Positions 7,778-16,653 of a stretch of 64,000 nt of DNA are shown in pieces. The position numbers and the translations under genes are program-made. Where the stretch lies: NCBI GenBank assembly GCA_009692685.1, contig SHYS01000002.1, positions 204,516 to 268,515 on the forward strand, read 5' to 3'. Origin of the DNA: Dehalococcoidia bacterium. Its GTDB lineage: Bacteria > Chloroflexota > Dehalococcoidia > UBA2979. Under the pieces are notes generated by a model. It had not been told where the DNA came from and ran no database searches. It was given only the letters and a program-made list of their open reading frames with translations. The number at the start of each line of letters is the position of its first letter. Position 1 is the first letter of the stretch.

Positions 7778-7912
7778 GGGCGTGTCCTCACTGCTGCCGG
7801 GTTCCTATCTCTCACCATCGGCACCCGCGTGGAAACCCGTAGGGGTAATCGAGCGGCTTCGTAGGGGCTTGGTACGATCCGGGCACCAGATTTGAATCTG
7901 TGAGGCGGGCCG

Positions 7913-8788
7913 GTGAAGCATCTCCAGGTAGGCGCCCACGTTTCGTCCTCAGGAGGCCTGTGGAAGGCCGTGGATCGCGCCGTCGCTATCGAGGCGGAGG
8001 CGCTCCAGATCTTCCCTTCGGCGCCTCAGAACTGGCGCCCGACGAACCACACGCCGGAGGCGTATCTGAAGTTCCGTGAGGCGCATGCCGCTGCTGGCCT
8101 TGGCGAGGTCTGGGCGCACTGCATCTATCTCGTGAACTTGGCCACGGAGAGCGAGGAGCAGCTCGAGAAGTCCGTCGCTGCCGTCGTGAACGCGCTGACG
8201 GTGGCCGAGCGTGCCGGGGCTCGTGGCGTGGTCCTGCACACCGGCTCTCACAAAGGTGCGGGCCTCGAGTCGGCGCTCAGTCAGGTCGCGAGCGCCATTG
8301 AGCGCATTTTTGAGGGCGCTCCCGGCGACACGGTGCTCGCCCTTGAGAATGCCGCGGGCCACGGCGGGACGATTGGCCGTGACTTCCCCGAGCTGGGGAC
8401 GGTGCTCAGGGCGGTGTCGAACCAGCGGCTACAGGTCTGCGTGGACACCTGCCACGCTTTCGCGGGCGGCTATAATCTCGCGACTCCCGACGGTGTCCAG
8501 GCGATGCTCGAGGAGTTCGATCGCGAGGTCGGGCTGCACAACCTTGCGGTGTGGCACCTCAACGACTCAAAGATGGGGCTGGGCGATCAGCGCGACCGAC
8601 ATGCGAACATCGGTGAAGGGCACATCGGTACCGAGGGGTTTCGGGTGTGGCTCGATGCGATCCGGCGCGTCCCGCAGATCACCGCGAACGCGATGCTCCT
8701 CGAGGTGCCGGGCTTTGGCGATGACGGCCCCGATCTCGAAAACGTGAGGCGGATGAAGGCGATCCGCGCCGAGGTCGAGGGCGTCTAG
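7913..8788 (+). CDS. nfo: Endonuclease IV (AP endonuclease)
   Basis: A 291-residue TIM-barrel AP endonuclease that cuts DNA 5' of abasic sites in base-excision repair, using three zinc ions. Family motifs are visible in order: GAHVSSSGGL (7-16), HCIYLVNLA (69-77), VLHTGSHKGAG, LENAAGHGG, CVDTCHAFAGGYN, HLNDSKMGLGDQRDRHANIG and LEVPG. The metal-binding His, Glu and Asp residues appear intact. The start is GTG at 7913 after GAGGCGGG. Its stop overlaps the convergent gene at 8785 by 4 bases. Confidence 0.95.
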   Translation: MKHLQVGAHVSSSGGLWKAVDRAVAIEAEALQIFPSAPQNWRPTNHTPEAYLKFREAHAAAGLGEVWAHCIYLVNLATESEEQLEKSVAAVVNALTVAERAGARGVVLHTGSHKGAGLESALSQVASAIERIFEGAPGDTVLALENAAGHGGTIGRDFPELGTVLRAVSNQRLQVCVDTCHAFAGGYNLATPDGVQAMLEEFDREVGLHNLAVWHLNDSKMGLGDQRDRHANIGEGHIGTEGFRVWLDAIRRVPQITANAMLLEVPGFGDDGPDLENVRRMKAIRAEVEGV

Positions 8789-9096
8789 CGGCGCACGTCG
8801 CGCGAGTAACCCGCCATAGCCAGCGCCTCGTCCAGCCAGTGCAGGATCTCCTCCACGAGTTCGCGGGTGACGCCGCCCGTCTTGACCGGCGCGCCCGCCG
8901 CCTCGAGGCGTGGGATCAGGTGCTCCGACATCGTCCGGTGATCGATGCGCGCATCGTTGAGTTCCGCGCGCACTCCCATGTCCAGCTCGATGACCAGGTC
9001 GACGAGCTCAGAGGAGACAAAGCCCCCTAGCTCCTCGCTGACCTGCTCTGCGACCCAGTCCGCACACTCTTTGAGCGTCTTCTCGTCAGGTTCCAT
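8785..9096 (-). CDS. Hypothetical protein, 103 aa, acidic and helical
   Basis: I do not recognise this protein. It is short, soluble and probably all-helical, rich in Glu and Leu, with segments such as ADWVAEQVSEELGGF and ELVEEILHWLDEALAMAG. No metal or catalytic motif is evident. GGAGCAGTC just before the ATG at 9096 is a good ribosome binding site. It converges on nfo with a 4-base overlap of the two ends. A link to DNA repair would be speculation. Confidence 0.72.
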   Translation of the reverse strand: MEPDEKTLKECADWVAEQVSEELGGFVSSELVDLVIELDMGVRAELNDARIDHRTMSEHLIPRLEAAGAPVKTGGVTRELVEEILHWLDEALAMAGYSRDVRR

Positions 9097-9160
9097 GACT
9101 GCTCCAGTGCGTCCTACGAGGGCTGGTGGCCCATCCTACTCACCCCGCAGGCCGCTCGAC

Positions 9161-9181
9161 AATCCGCAATCCGCAATCCGC
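9161..9181 (+). repeat. Three tandem copies of AATCCGC
   Basis: Exact 7-base units at 9161-9167, 9168-9174 and 9175-9181 in the 232-bp gap between the gene at 8785-9096 and the first MFS gene. Too short for a CRISPR or a known mobile element. Confidence 0.8.
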
Positions 9182-9245
9182 GCCTCCGCTGCGCTCCGAG
9201 GCGTGGCCCGGACGGTCCGGCAAGCCCAATCCTCGAACTCTCACG

Positions 9246-9275
9246 TTGACGGAAGAGTTGGTAACGAATTAGGCT
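9246..9275 (+). promoter_or_regulatory. Candidate promoter for the first MFS gene
   Basis: TTGACG at 9246-9251 and TAGGCT at 9270-9275 with an 18-base spacer, 53 bases ahead of the chosen start at 9329. The -10 box is weak. Confidence 0.35.
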
Positions 9276-9328
9276 GTACCTAACGACACATGCGCGCCCT
9301 CTCGCGGCGTGCTGGCACGGAGGCAACT

Positions 9329-11296
9329 ATGGGCTTCGAGGGTGGTGCGGCGATCCGCCGCGGACCTGGCGGCGCCACGAGGCAGAACAAGCCCTCGCTG
9401 CTCAAGGCCTTCGTGGCGTTGAAGCACAGGAACTACCGCATTCTGTGGTTCTCGCAGGTCTTCTCATTCATGGGAATGCAGATGCAGCAGGTCGCGCGCG
9501 GCCTGCTCGCTTACCAGCTCACCGGCAGTTACACGATGGTCGGCGTGACGATGATGGCGTGGGGCATCCCCCAGCTCGTCTTCTCGCTCATCGGCGGCGC
9601 GGTTGCCGATCGCGTGAACAAGCGGAATGTCATCCTGGTCTCGCAGACGGGTACCGGTGCCCTCTCACTGCTGAACGCGATTTTGATCACCACGGGGCAG
9701 ATCTCGATCCCCTGGCTGTTCGGCCTCGGTCTGGCGCAGGGCACACTGTTCGCGTTCAACATGCCTGCTCGGCAGGCGCTGGTCGCGGAGCTTGTCCCGC
9801 AAAATGCGCTGATGAACGCCATCGCGTTGAACAACGTCGGCATGAACGCGACGCGCATCGTCGGTCCGGCACTGGCCGGGGTCATGATCGGTGTGTGGGG
9901 CGTCGAGTCCGCCTACTACACGCAGGCGTTCATGCTCCTCTTTGTCGTTGGGCTGACCCTGCTGCTCCCTCCGAGCACCGGACACCTCGCCGGCGCCAAG
10001 AACCGCGGCGGCATCTTCGCGGAGATCGGTCTCGGCCTGAAGTTCATCGGCTCCTCCCGCACCATGCTTCTCCTGATGCTCATGGCCTTCGTACCCACGT
10101 TGCTCGGGATGCCGTACATCTCGTTGCTTCCCGGGTTTGCCGTCGCCGAGCTTGGGCTCCATCCGAGCGCTTACGGCTTCATGTTCACCGTCACCGGCAT
10201 CGGCGCCATCGTCGGTTCGATCGGGATCGCCGCGCTGACCGAGTTCTCCCGTAAACCGCTGTTGCAGGCGATCGTGGGCCTCGGCTTCGGGCTATCGCTC
10301 GCCGCGCTCGGCCTCGGATCGATATTCTTCGGTTACAGCGGCGCGCTCGTGGCGCTGCTCGCCGTTGGCTTGTTCTCGACGACCTACCAGACGCTCAACA
10401 ACACGATGATCATGTCGGAGACACGTCCGGAGTACTACGGCCGGGTCATGAGCGTGTACATGCTCACATTCAGCCTGTTCCCGCTGATGTCCGGTCCGAT
10501 GGGTGTCGTCGCCGACCTCATCACGGCAAAGACGACGTTCATCTTCCTTGGCGTGGGGATCACCGCCTTCATCGTCCTGATTACCATGATGAACGCTCGT
10601 TACACCTTCAAGCGCACGGTCCACGTCGAAGCCGACTCGGCCGGGTACCCCAGTGGCTCTGCCGCCGCCGCGCCCACTCCCCCCGGTCGAGGTGGCATGC
10701 CCGCGCCTGCACTGCCGTCGTTCGGCCCCGCCACCGTTCGATCCGCAGTCGTTGCCGGTGACGCAGGCGGGCAACCACTGCGAGCCGCCGCGCGTCTGCA
10801 CCGCCCTCGACGTGACTACATGAGCGGTGAAGAGGTCGCGGCCACCGCGCCGGACTACATGCGCGGTGGTGCATCTGCGGCGCACGTCACGGCGGACGCC
10901 GCAACTTCTGCGCCCCTCTCGTACCTCGGTACCTCCGTGTACGGGTTGACTGGCCGTCAGGTTGTTGCCTCACGGGCGCCCCGCCCGCAGACGTACGGTC
11001 TGGACGGTGCCGGCGGGCCGCGGCCCGTCGGTCGCACGCACCGCGCCATCGAGGCGGGTGATGCGGTTGCTCAGGGCGCTGTTGCGTTCGTTCTCGATCC
11101 GACGTTTGTGGAGGCCTCACGCGAGCCGGTCGGTCGCTTCCACCCGGCGCCGACGGAGCACATCGAGGCCACACCGCCGAGGCTGTATGCTCCGCGCGCC
11201 TCGCGGGCTCAGTCTTCGAACTCGATACTGGTTGCGGCGCTCACGGCTTCGGTGACGACGAGTCTGCTGGCGATGTTCCTCCGGCCGCAACGCTAG
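9329..11296 (+). CDS. MFS transporter (EntS/MFS_3-like) with a long disordered tail and an extra C-terminal helix
   Basis: A 655-residue protein. Residues 1-430 are a 12-helix MFS domain similar to the EntS/MFS_3 drug or siderophore exporters, with the loop motif GGAVADRVNKRN after helix 2. Residues 430-628 are low-complexity, rich in Ala, Pro, Gly and Arg, with short repeats DYMSGEE, DYMRGGA and SYLGTS. A final hydrophobic helix (about 631-650) ends in FLRPQR. The start chosen is the ATG at 9329 with GGAGG five bases upstream; an ATG 13 codons earlier has no such site. The MFS at 14396 has the same unusual architecture. Substrate unknown. Confidence 0.88.
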   Translation: MGFEGGAAIRRGPGGATRQNKPSLLKAFVALKHRNYRILWFSQVFSFMGMQMQQVARGLLAYQLTGSYTMVGVTMMAWGIPQLVFSLIGGAVADRVNKRNVILVSQTGTGALSLLNAILITTGQISIPWLFGLGLAQGTLFAFNMPARQALVAELVPQNALMNAIALNNVGMNATRIVGPALAGVMIGVWGVESAYYTQAFMLLFVVGLTLLLPPSTGHLAGAKNRGGIFAEIGLGLKFIGSSRTMLLLMLMAFVPTLLGMPYISLLPGFAVAELGLHPSAYGFMFTVTGIGAIVGSIGIAALTEFSRKPLLQAIVGLGFGLSLAALGLGSIFFGYSGALVALLAVGLFSTTYQTLNNTMIMSETRPEYYGRVMSVYMLTFSLFPLMSGPMGVVADLITAKTTFIFLGVGITAFIVLITMMNARYTFKRTVHVEADSAGYPSGSAAAAPTPPGRGGMPAPALPSFGPATVRSAVVAGDAGGQPLRAAARLHRPRRDYMSGEEVAATAPDYMRGGASAAHVTADAATSAPLSYLGTSVYGLTGRQVVASRAPRPQTYGLDGAGGPRPVGRTHRAIEAGDAVAQGAVAFVLDPTFVEASREPVGRFHPAPTEHIEATPPRLYAPRASRAQSSNSILVAALTASVTTSLLAMFLRPQR

Positions 11297-11387
11297 TCCG
11301 AGGAATCGAGCCCGGGCCGCGCCCCGCCGTTCCGGGCGAGCGTTATCATGCGTCCACTCTCGAGGTGTCGTGGTTGAGGGGGTCGGC

Positions 11388-12731
11388 GTGACCTGGCAAG
11401 ACGAGTTCCGCGCGAAGCACATGACTCCCGAAGAGGCGGCGGCGCTGCTTCGCGCTGGTGACGTGCTCCGCTCCGGCATCGGCGCAGACGCGCGCAGCCT
11501 GCTTCCGGCGCTCTTCAATCGCGTGGTCGAGCTGGGCATGAACGTCAAGATCATCGCTTGCTCGCCCAGCCCCTCGCAGGAGTGGTTCAACGATGAGTAC
11601 GCCGATCTTGGCTTCGACCTCTCCTCCGAGGTGTTCGCGGGCGCGACCGCACGCGGCGCCCTCGTTGACAGGCGCGCCGACTGGTATCCCGGCCTCTTCT
11701 CGAACATGATCAACGTCTGGGACCGCGACACCGAGTCGCACGAGCCTGCCGACTATTTCCATTGCAGCGTCACCCCTCCCGACGAGAACGGCTACATGGG
11801 TACCGGCGGTCTCGCCTGGCACAAGGCGGACTGGACTGAGCGCTCACGCATCACGGTTGTCGAGGTCTGCCCGTTCCTTCCCGACGTCCCTGGTGAGCGC
11901 ATCCACGTCTCGCAGGTGACGGCCATCATCGATACCACCCTCGATGGCCTGCCGCTCCTCGAGCGCGTCTCGACCAAGGAGTCGCAGCTCGTCGCCGGCT
12001 TCGTCAACGAGATCATGCAGGACGGCGACACCTGTCAGATCGGCGCCGGGCGCACGGCCACCCACCTTCCCGAGGGCGGTGCGTTCGCCGGCAAGAAGGA
12101 CCTAGGCTGGCACTCCGAGATTACGCCGCCGGGCGTGGTGCAGCTGATGATGGACGGCACCTTTAACAGCTCGCGCAAGACCTACGACGTCGGGCTGCAC
12201 GTCACCGCCTCGGTGAATGGCCGTACGCCCGAGCACTGGGAGTGGCTCAACAACAACCCACCCCTCGAGAGCCGTCGCGTGTCCTCGGTGAACCACATCC
12301 TCAACATCGCGAAGCACGAGCGCTTCACCTCGATCAACAACGCTTTCCAGGTCGACCTCACCGGGCAGATCTACGCCGAGTCGATTGGCACCGCGATCTA
12401 CAACGGCACGGGCGGACAGACCGAGTTCCACCTTGGCGCGGCGCTGTCGAAAGGCGGCAAGGCAATCACGGTGCTGCCCTCGACGGCGACGGGCGGCACG
12501 ATCACGCGCATCCTGCCGTTTGCGACTGATGGCGCGTTCGTGACGGTGCCGAGGACGTTCGCCGACTACGTGGTGACCGAGTTCGGCATCGCGAGGCTCG
12601 GTGGCCGTAGCCAGCGCCAGCGCGCAGACAACCTCATCGCCATCGCCCACCCCGACCATCGAGGTGAGTTGCGCAAGGCGACCCAGACGATCTTCTACCC
12701 CTCGATGGTGAAGCCCGCCGTCAGCGTCTAG
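11388..12731 (+). CDS. Acetyl-CoA hydrolase/transferase family protein (4-hydroxybutyrate CoA-transferase type)
   Basis: A 447-residue cytoplasmic CoA-transferase that would move CoA from an acyl-CoA to a free acid through a glutamyl-CoA intermediate. The likely catalytic glutamate is in the LGWHSEITPPGV segment near residue 244. Later blocks include the TGGQTEFHLGA region and TGGTITRILP. Length fits the family (about 430-450). The start GTG at 11388 follows GAGGGGGTC; a GTG at 11370 is an alternative. The preferred substrate pair cannot be read from sequence. It lies between an MFS gene and thyX with no obvious operon. Confidence 0.9.
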   Translation: MTWQDEFRAKHMTPEEAAALLRAGDVLRSGIGADARSLLPALFNRVVELGMNVKIIACSPSPSQEWFNDEYADLGFDLSSEVFAGATARGALVDRRADWYPGLFSNMINVWDRDTESHEPADYFHCSVTPPDENGYMGTGGLAWHKADWTERSRITVVEVCPFLPDVPGERIHVSQVTAIIDTTLDGLPLLERVSTKESQLVAGFVNEIMQDGDTCQIGAGRTATHLPEGGAFAGKKDLGWHSEITPPGVVQLMMDGTFNSSRKTYDVGLHVTASVNGRTPEHWEWLNNNPPLESRRVSSVNHILNIAKHERFTSINNAFQVDLTGQIYAESIGTAIYNGTGGQTEFHLGAALSKGGKAITVLPSTATGGTITRILPFATDGAFVTVPRTFADYVVTEFGIARLGGRSQRQRADNLIAIAHPDHRGELRKATQTIFYPSMVKPAVSV

Positions 12732-12759
12732 CCACGATCGGTAAGGATCAGGAGCGGGG

Positions 12760-13674
12760 CTATTCCAGCCCCAGCTTCTGGCGCTTGGCGGCCCACTCCT
12801 CGCGCTCACGCGAGTTCGTGGTGTCGAGGTCGGCGGACTCGCCGCGGAGGCGGGCGCGTAGCGCGTCCACCTCCAGGCTGGTGAGGTTCACACCATCGAG
12901 CCGGTAGTCGCGGAACGCCTCCATCGCTACGGGGACGATCGGCTCCATCAGCGTGTGCATCGCCTCGGCGTACTCGCGGATCTCGCGCTGGGCGTGCTGG
13001 TCGAGGCGCAGCTCGAGGAAGTGCAGGATGTTGTGCAGGTCGCACTTCCAGTACCACTGCGTGTAGGCGTTGATCGGCAGGCCGATCCGCGCCAGCTCCC
13101 TTGACACGCCGCTTTCGAGCAGGCGCTCGTACTCCGGGTAGAGCCCCACAGCGCGCTCGAGGTAGGCCACGAACGCCTCGGCAGTGCCGGCGTCCCCGAT
13201 CGGCTCCTCGCCGCCCTGGCGGTTGGTCGCCGACTGCCTGCGCACGTCCTCAGCGGACGGCACGTAGAAGTGGTCTGGGATGATCGAGTAGCGCCCCGAA
13301 TACTCGTTGACGTTGGCCGTGCGGTGCCGGATCCACTGGCGCGCCACAAAGATGGGCATCGACATGTGGAACTTGAACTCGACCATCTCGAACGGCGTGG
13401 TGTGGCGGTGGCGCATCAGGTAGCGAACCAGCCCGCGGTCCTCGTTGACCCGCTTCGTCCCCTGGCCGTACGAGACGCGCGCCGCCTGCACGATGGCGAA
13501 GTCGGCGGTCTTGCCCTGCGGCACAAGCCGCGGCATCACATCGACGAGCGCCACAAAGCCGTGCTCGTCGACGCGGATCTCGTGCCGAGCGGCGCCGCCC
13601 ATGGCATCGACGAGCGGGGTTTCGGGCGTGGTGCGCTCCGGTGAGGTCACCCTCGGCGGCTCTTCGGCGATCAT
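12760..13674 (-). CDS. thyX: Flavin-dependent thymidylate synthase ThyX
   Basis: A 304-residue flavoenzyme that makes dTMP from dUMP using methylene-tetrahydrofolate and NAD(P)H. The ThyX motif RHR-x7-S is complete (R116-H117-R118 to S126). Other blocks are ARVSYG (65-70) and SRELARIGLPINAYTQWYW, followed by LHNILHFLELR. It is longer than the roughly 220-250-residue minimal ThyX because of extensions at both ends. GGAGGG stands before the ATG at 13674. No thyA is present in the window, so this may be the sole thymidylate synthase; dut supplies its substrate. Confidence 0.95.
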   Translation of the reverse strand: MIAEEPPRVTSPERTTPETPLVDAMGGAARHEIRVDEHGFVALVDVMPRLVPQGKTADFAIVQAARVSYGQGTKRVNEDRGLVRYLMRHRHTTPFEMVEFKFHMSMPIFVARQWIRHRTANVNEYSGRYSIIPDHFYVPSAEDVRRQSATNRQGGEEPIGDAGTAEAFVAYLERAVGLYPEYERLLESGVSRELARIGLPINAYTQWYWKCDLHNILHFLELRLDQHAQREIREYAEAMHTLMEPIVPVAMEAFRDYRLDGVNLTSLEVDALRARLRGESADLDTTNSREREEWAAKRQKLGLE

Positions 13675-13837
13675 GCGGCCCTCCAGTGGTTCGAGGGCGA
13701 TGAGGCGACTTCCGCCGTAACGTGGTTACGCCGGTCGGGGGAGATCGTCGCGTTCGTTGGGGTCGAGGATAACGAACTGCAGAGCTTCGCGCCGGGCCTT
13801 CAGCGCTCTACGAAATCAGATCAGTTGTTCCATCGCC

Positions 13838-13969
13838 CTTATCCGTTCGTGGTGAGCCTGGCGAACCACACGGCCGTCCACCGAAAGACCGCGCTACCGC
13901 CGCCCGAACACGACCAGCGAACGCCGACGCAGGAGGTGTAGTTCGACAGGCTCATCACGAACGGATAAG
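13838..13969. repeat. REP-like imperfect inverted repeat (34-bp arms, 64-bp spacer)
   Basis: Bases 13838-13871 match the reverse complement of 13936-13969 at 31 of 34 positions, around the core TTCGTGGTGAGCCTG. A related pair occurs at 60032-60149. The TTCGACAGGCTCA core resembles a short palindromic repeat seen between genes in many high-GC genomes. The stretch 13675-14021 has no gene and this repeat is its only recognisable content. Confidence 0.75.
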
Positions 13970-14021
13970 GAAGATGGCGAGCGCAGGCGTGGTAATTGTC
14001 CCGCGCCGGGACTACCGCTCG

Positions 14022-14243
14022 TTACCGGTCCGCTTCCGCCGCCAGTTTGGTGAGCATGCGCGCGTTCGGCTCCCAGAGGAGGCACGGCGTCTCCATGGAG
14101 TCCAGGAACGGCCCCACACAGTCTTTGCCGTCTCGGATGATGTGGGAACACAGCGTCTGGAAGGGATTGTTCTTCTGCGCTGAATCGATGGTGCGGCGGA
14201 GCCACATACAGTCGATGGCCATGTGGGCGGTGCGTTCGGGCAT
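14022..14243 (-). CDS. Small Cys-containing protein, 73 aa, unknown function
   Basis: A 73-residue reading frame with strong G/C preference at third positions, like its neighbours, so I think it is real. It has four cysteines (C12, C32, C42, C54) and several histidines (H7, H34), as in a small metal-binding or redox protein, but no exact CxxC pair. Most of the protein is a single compact domain by eye. The start is ATG at 14243 with only a weak ribosome binding site. It lies on the opposite strand to the following MFS gene. I do not recognise the family. Confidence 0.6.
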   Translation of the reverse strand: MPERTAHMAIDCMWLRRTIDSAQKNNPFQTLCSHIIRDGKDCVGPFLDSMETPCLLWEPNARMLTKLAAEADR

Positions 14244-14340
14244 CTGCCCAGTCTACCTCGAACGCTGGTTCGCCGCTCCGGGCTTCGAGCAACTATCCAC
14301 ACCCTATCGACAGCCACCTCTCTTAGCGTGATGATCTCGA

Positions 14341-14357
14341 CGACGTTCGAAACGTCG
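14341..14357 (+). promoter_or_regulatory. Hairpin or operator-like inverted repeat upstream of the second MFS gene
   Basis: CGACGTT at 14341-14347 and AACGTCG at 14351-14357 form a 7-bp stem with a 3-base loop, 39 bases ahead of the GTG start at 14396. It could be an operator; no regulator gene is adjacent. Confidence 0.35.
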
Positions 14358-14395
14358 AGGGGCCTGCGTGGTCCCGGATCGGGCTGCGAGGGATC

Positions 14396-16582
14396 GTGAC
14401 CAACGCCCCGACGATCGCCAGCGCCGCGCCTCCCCTCGAGGGCAAGCGGCCGCTCGTCTACTACGGCTGGTGGATCGTCATCGGCGCCGTCGTCGCGCAA
14501 TTCGTCGCCATGGGTCAGAACCAGGCCACGAACCTCATGCTCGGCCCCATGACCGAAGAGCTGGGCTGGACCCGTACCCAGCTGATTCTCCCGACGAGCA
14601 TCGGCACGCTGATTGCGGGCGCGCTCGGGTTCTTCGTCGGCGCGCAGGTAGACCGCCGAGGCGCACGGCCGCTGATCATCATCGGCACGCTGATTTCATC
14701 GATGGCTCTCATTCTGCTCGCCTACGTCACCGAGTTGTGGCAGTTCTGGGCGCTGCGCGGCGTCCTGCTGGTCACCGGCAACGTGATGGTCGGCAACCTT
14801 GTCGTCAACGCGACCATCTCCAAGTGGTTCGTGGACCGTCGCGGCTGGGCGATTGCGATGGCGGCTCTGGGTGTATCCGGCTGGAGTGTGCTTGGCACGC
14901 AACTCCTCCGCCCGGTGGTCGACGGCTACGGCTGGCGGGTGGGGTGGCTCGTCCTCGGCGGCGCGACGCTCGGATTGCTGTTCGTCGCGGTGTTCATGCG
15001 GCGACAGCCCGAGGACTACGGGCTGCTGCCGGACGGCCACCGCGCCTCCGACAGCGACACCGAGCACGGGCGCGCCGCGATGCAGCGCGCCGCCGCCGAC
15101 TTCGCCAACTCGTTCACTCGCCGCGAGGCGGTGCGCACGCCTCAGCTCTGGCTGCTGATCCTCGCGTTCGGTTTCGCCCTCACGGGCATGACCGCGATGT
15201 TCGTGCACCTGCTCCAGTTCTTCGTCGATGCTGGCTTCACGAGAACTGAGGCCGCTTACTTCTACAGTACGCAGGGCCTCTTCTCGCTGCTCGCCAAGTT
15301 CGTCTGGGGCGGCGCGATGCAGCGCGTACCCGCGCGCTACCTGGTGGCGCTCGCCTTCACAATTGCCGGTAGCTCCACGTTCGGGCTGGTGCTCGCCGTC
15401 CACGACGCACCGTGGCAGGTTGTTGCCGCGCTTGCCGCCGCGTGGGGCCTGGGCACCGGCGGAATGATCCCACTCTCCGAGTTCGTCTGGGCGTCGTATT
15501 TCGGACGACGTCACATCGGCGCCGTCCGCGGTCTTGGCCTGCCGTTTACGGTGATGCTGACGTCCTGCGGCCCGCTGTACGCCTCGATCGTCTTCGACCG
15601 CACGGACTCGTATGACATCGCCATGTACACCTTCGTGGCGATGTGGCTCGCCGGTGCCGTCCTCATCCTCATCGCGCGTCAACCACGTCACCCCGCAGCC
15701 GACTACAGCGTGCCGCTTGCCCACCGCCTGCGTCAGCCCGAGCCGCCCGAGCCGCCCGAGCCGCCGTCTCACACCTCGATGGCTGCCGGTGGGGCGCGTG
15801 CGCCCGCGGCTCCGCCCACCGAGGGCCCCACCGCCCCCATGCCGCCGGTGGTGGAGCCCGTCCCGGCGGTGGGCAGCGAGGCCGTGATGGAGCCTCAGCC
15901 GGCGCCCGTTGCGACGATCACGACGTCCTCCCCGCCTGCGTCCTCTGATGTCGAACCGCTCCACGCGCCGCTCGCCGCGGCGCCACCCGAGCCCGCGGCC
16001 GAAGCGCCTCCCACCGAGGAGGTGGCCGACGTAGCGGTGCTGCGACGCCGCCAGCCGCGCTCCTACATGGGCGAGATGCCACCACCCCCACCGTCGAGGA
16101 CAGCCCCGGCCGTGGCGTCCTCCGCACGTCCCCGAGGCTATCTGGGCGAGCCGTCCGCAGTTGTATCTGCACTTGGAGCTACACCTCGCCCCGTCACCTC
16201 GCTGCCGACGCCGACGCCCGAAGAGCCTTCCGATGTCACGTGGATGGAAGCGCCCGAGGAAGCCCCGAGGCAACACTTGAGCGGGGCGAGTGGCGCGAAT
16301 GGCATGGGCACTCTGAACGGCACGGCGTTCGAGGTCGCGCCTACGACGCCCCCCGCCGCAGACTGGCGCGGCATTCCGCCTCGACACGCCCCTCCGGCGT
16401 TCACACGACGCGTACGCGCCGTCGAACGGGTTCCGCGCCGCGACATCCAGCGCCATCATCCTCGCGGCCGATACGTGTCTTCGACGACGTCGGCGGCAGT
16501 GCTCGCCGGCGTGGCCACCTCGCTGGTCGCGACCGCGGCGCTGTGGTTCATCACCCGGCCCGATAGCAAGCACCGCGCCTGA
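14396..16582 (+). CDS. MFS transporter (OFA/monocarboxylate-like) with a long Pro/Ala-rich tail and an extra C-terminal helix
   Basis: A 728-residue protein. Residues 1-425 are a 12-helix MFS domain that begins with YYGWWIV, typical of oxalate/formate and monocarboxylate-type carriers. Residues 430-694 are a disordered tail with PEPPEPPEPP repeats and the short motifs RRRQPRSYMGEM and PRGYLGEP. A hydrophobic helix near 698-718 is followed by TRPDSKHRA. The tail design matches the otherwise different MFS at 9329. The start is GTG at 14396 after GAGGGATC. A CoA-transferase gene in the same region suggests carboxylic acid transport, but that is inference. Confidence 0.88.
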   Translation: MTNAPTIASAAPPLEGKRPLVYYGWWIVIGAVVAQFVAMGQNQATNLMLGPMTEELGWTRTQLILPTSIGTLIAGALGFFVGAQVDRRGARPLIIIGTLISSMALILLAYVTELWQFWALRGVLLVTGNVMVGNLVVNATISKWFVDRRGWAIAMAALGVSGWSVLGTQLLRPVVDGYGWRVGWLVLGGATLGLLFVAVFMRRQPEDYGLLPDGHRASDSDTEHGRAAMQRAAADFANSFTRREAVRTPQLWLLILAFGFALTGMTAMFVHLLQFFVDAGFTRTEAAYFYSTQGLFSLLAKFVWGGAMQRVPARYLVALAFTIAGSSTFGLVLAVHDAPWQVVAALAAAWGLGTGGMIPLSEFVWASYFGRRHIGAVRGLGLPFTVMLTSCGPLYASIVFDRTDSYDIAMYTFVAMWLAGAVLILIARQPRHPAADYSVPLAHRLRQPEPPEPPEPPSHTSMAAGGARAPAAPPTEGPTAPMPPVVEPVPAVGSEAVMEPQPAPVATITTSSPPASSDVEPLHAPLAAAPPEPAAEAPPTEEVADVAVLRRRQPRSYMGEMPPPPPSRTAPAVASSARPRGYLGEPSAVVSALGATPRPVTSLPTPTPEEPSDVTWMEAPEEAPRQHLSGASGANGMGTLNGTAFEVAPTTPPAADWRGIPPRHAPPAFTRRVRAVERVPRRDIQRHHPRGRYVSSTTSAAVLAGVATSLVATAALWFITRPDSKHRA

Positions 16583-16653
16583 ACTCACGGCTAGCTCTCA
16601 TGTGATTGGTGGGCGAATTCATACGCCGATCACACCTCCTCAATCGCCCTGTC

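Noticed and set aside
9161..9181. Tandem AATCCGC units as a CRISPR or satellite
   Set aside because: Three 7-base units without spacers are too short; no cas genes are present in the window.
13675..14021. An IS element or integrase remnant after thyX
   Set aside because: The inverted arms look like a REP-type palindrome; no transposase coding sequence or target-site duplication is visible.
14696..16588. A 630-codon open frame on the minus strand opposite the second MFS gene
   Set aside because: Its protein is Arg/Gly/His-rich without domain structure and mirrors the plus-strand gene in a high-GC region; it is a shadow frame.
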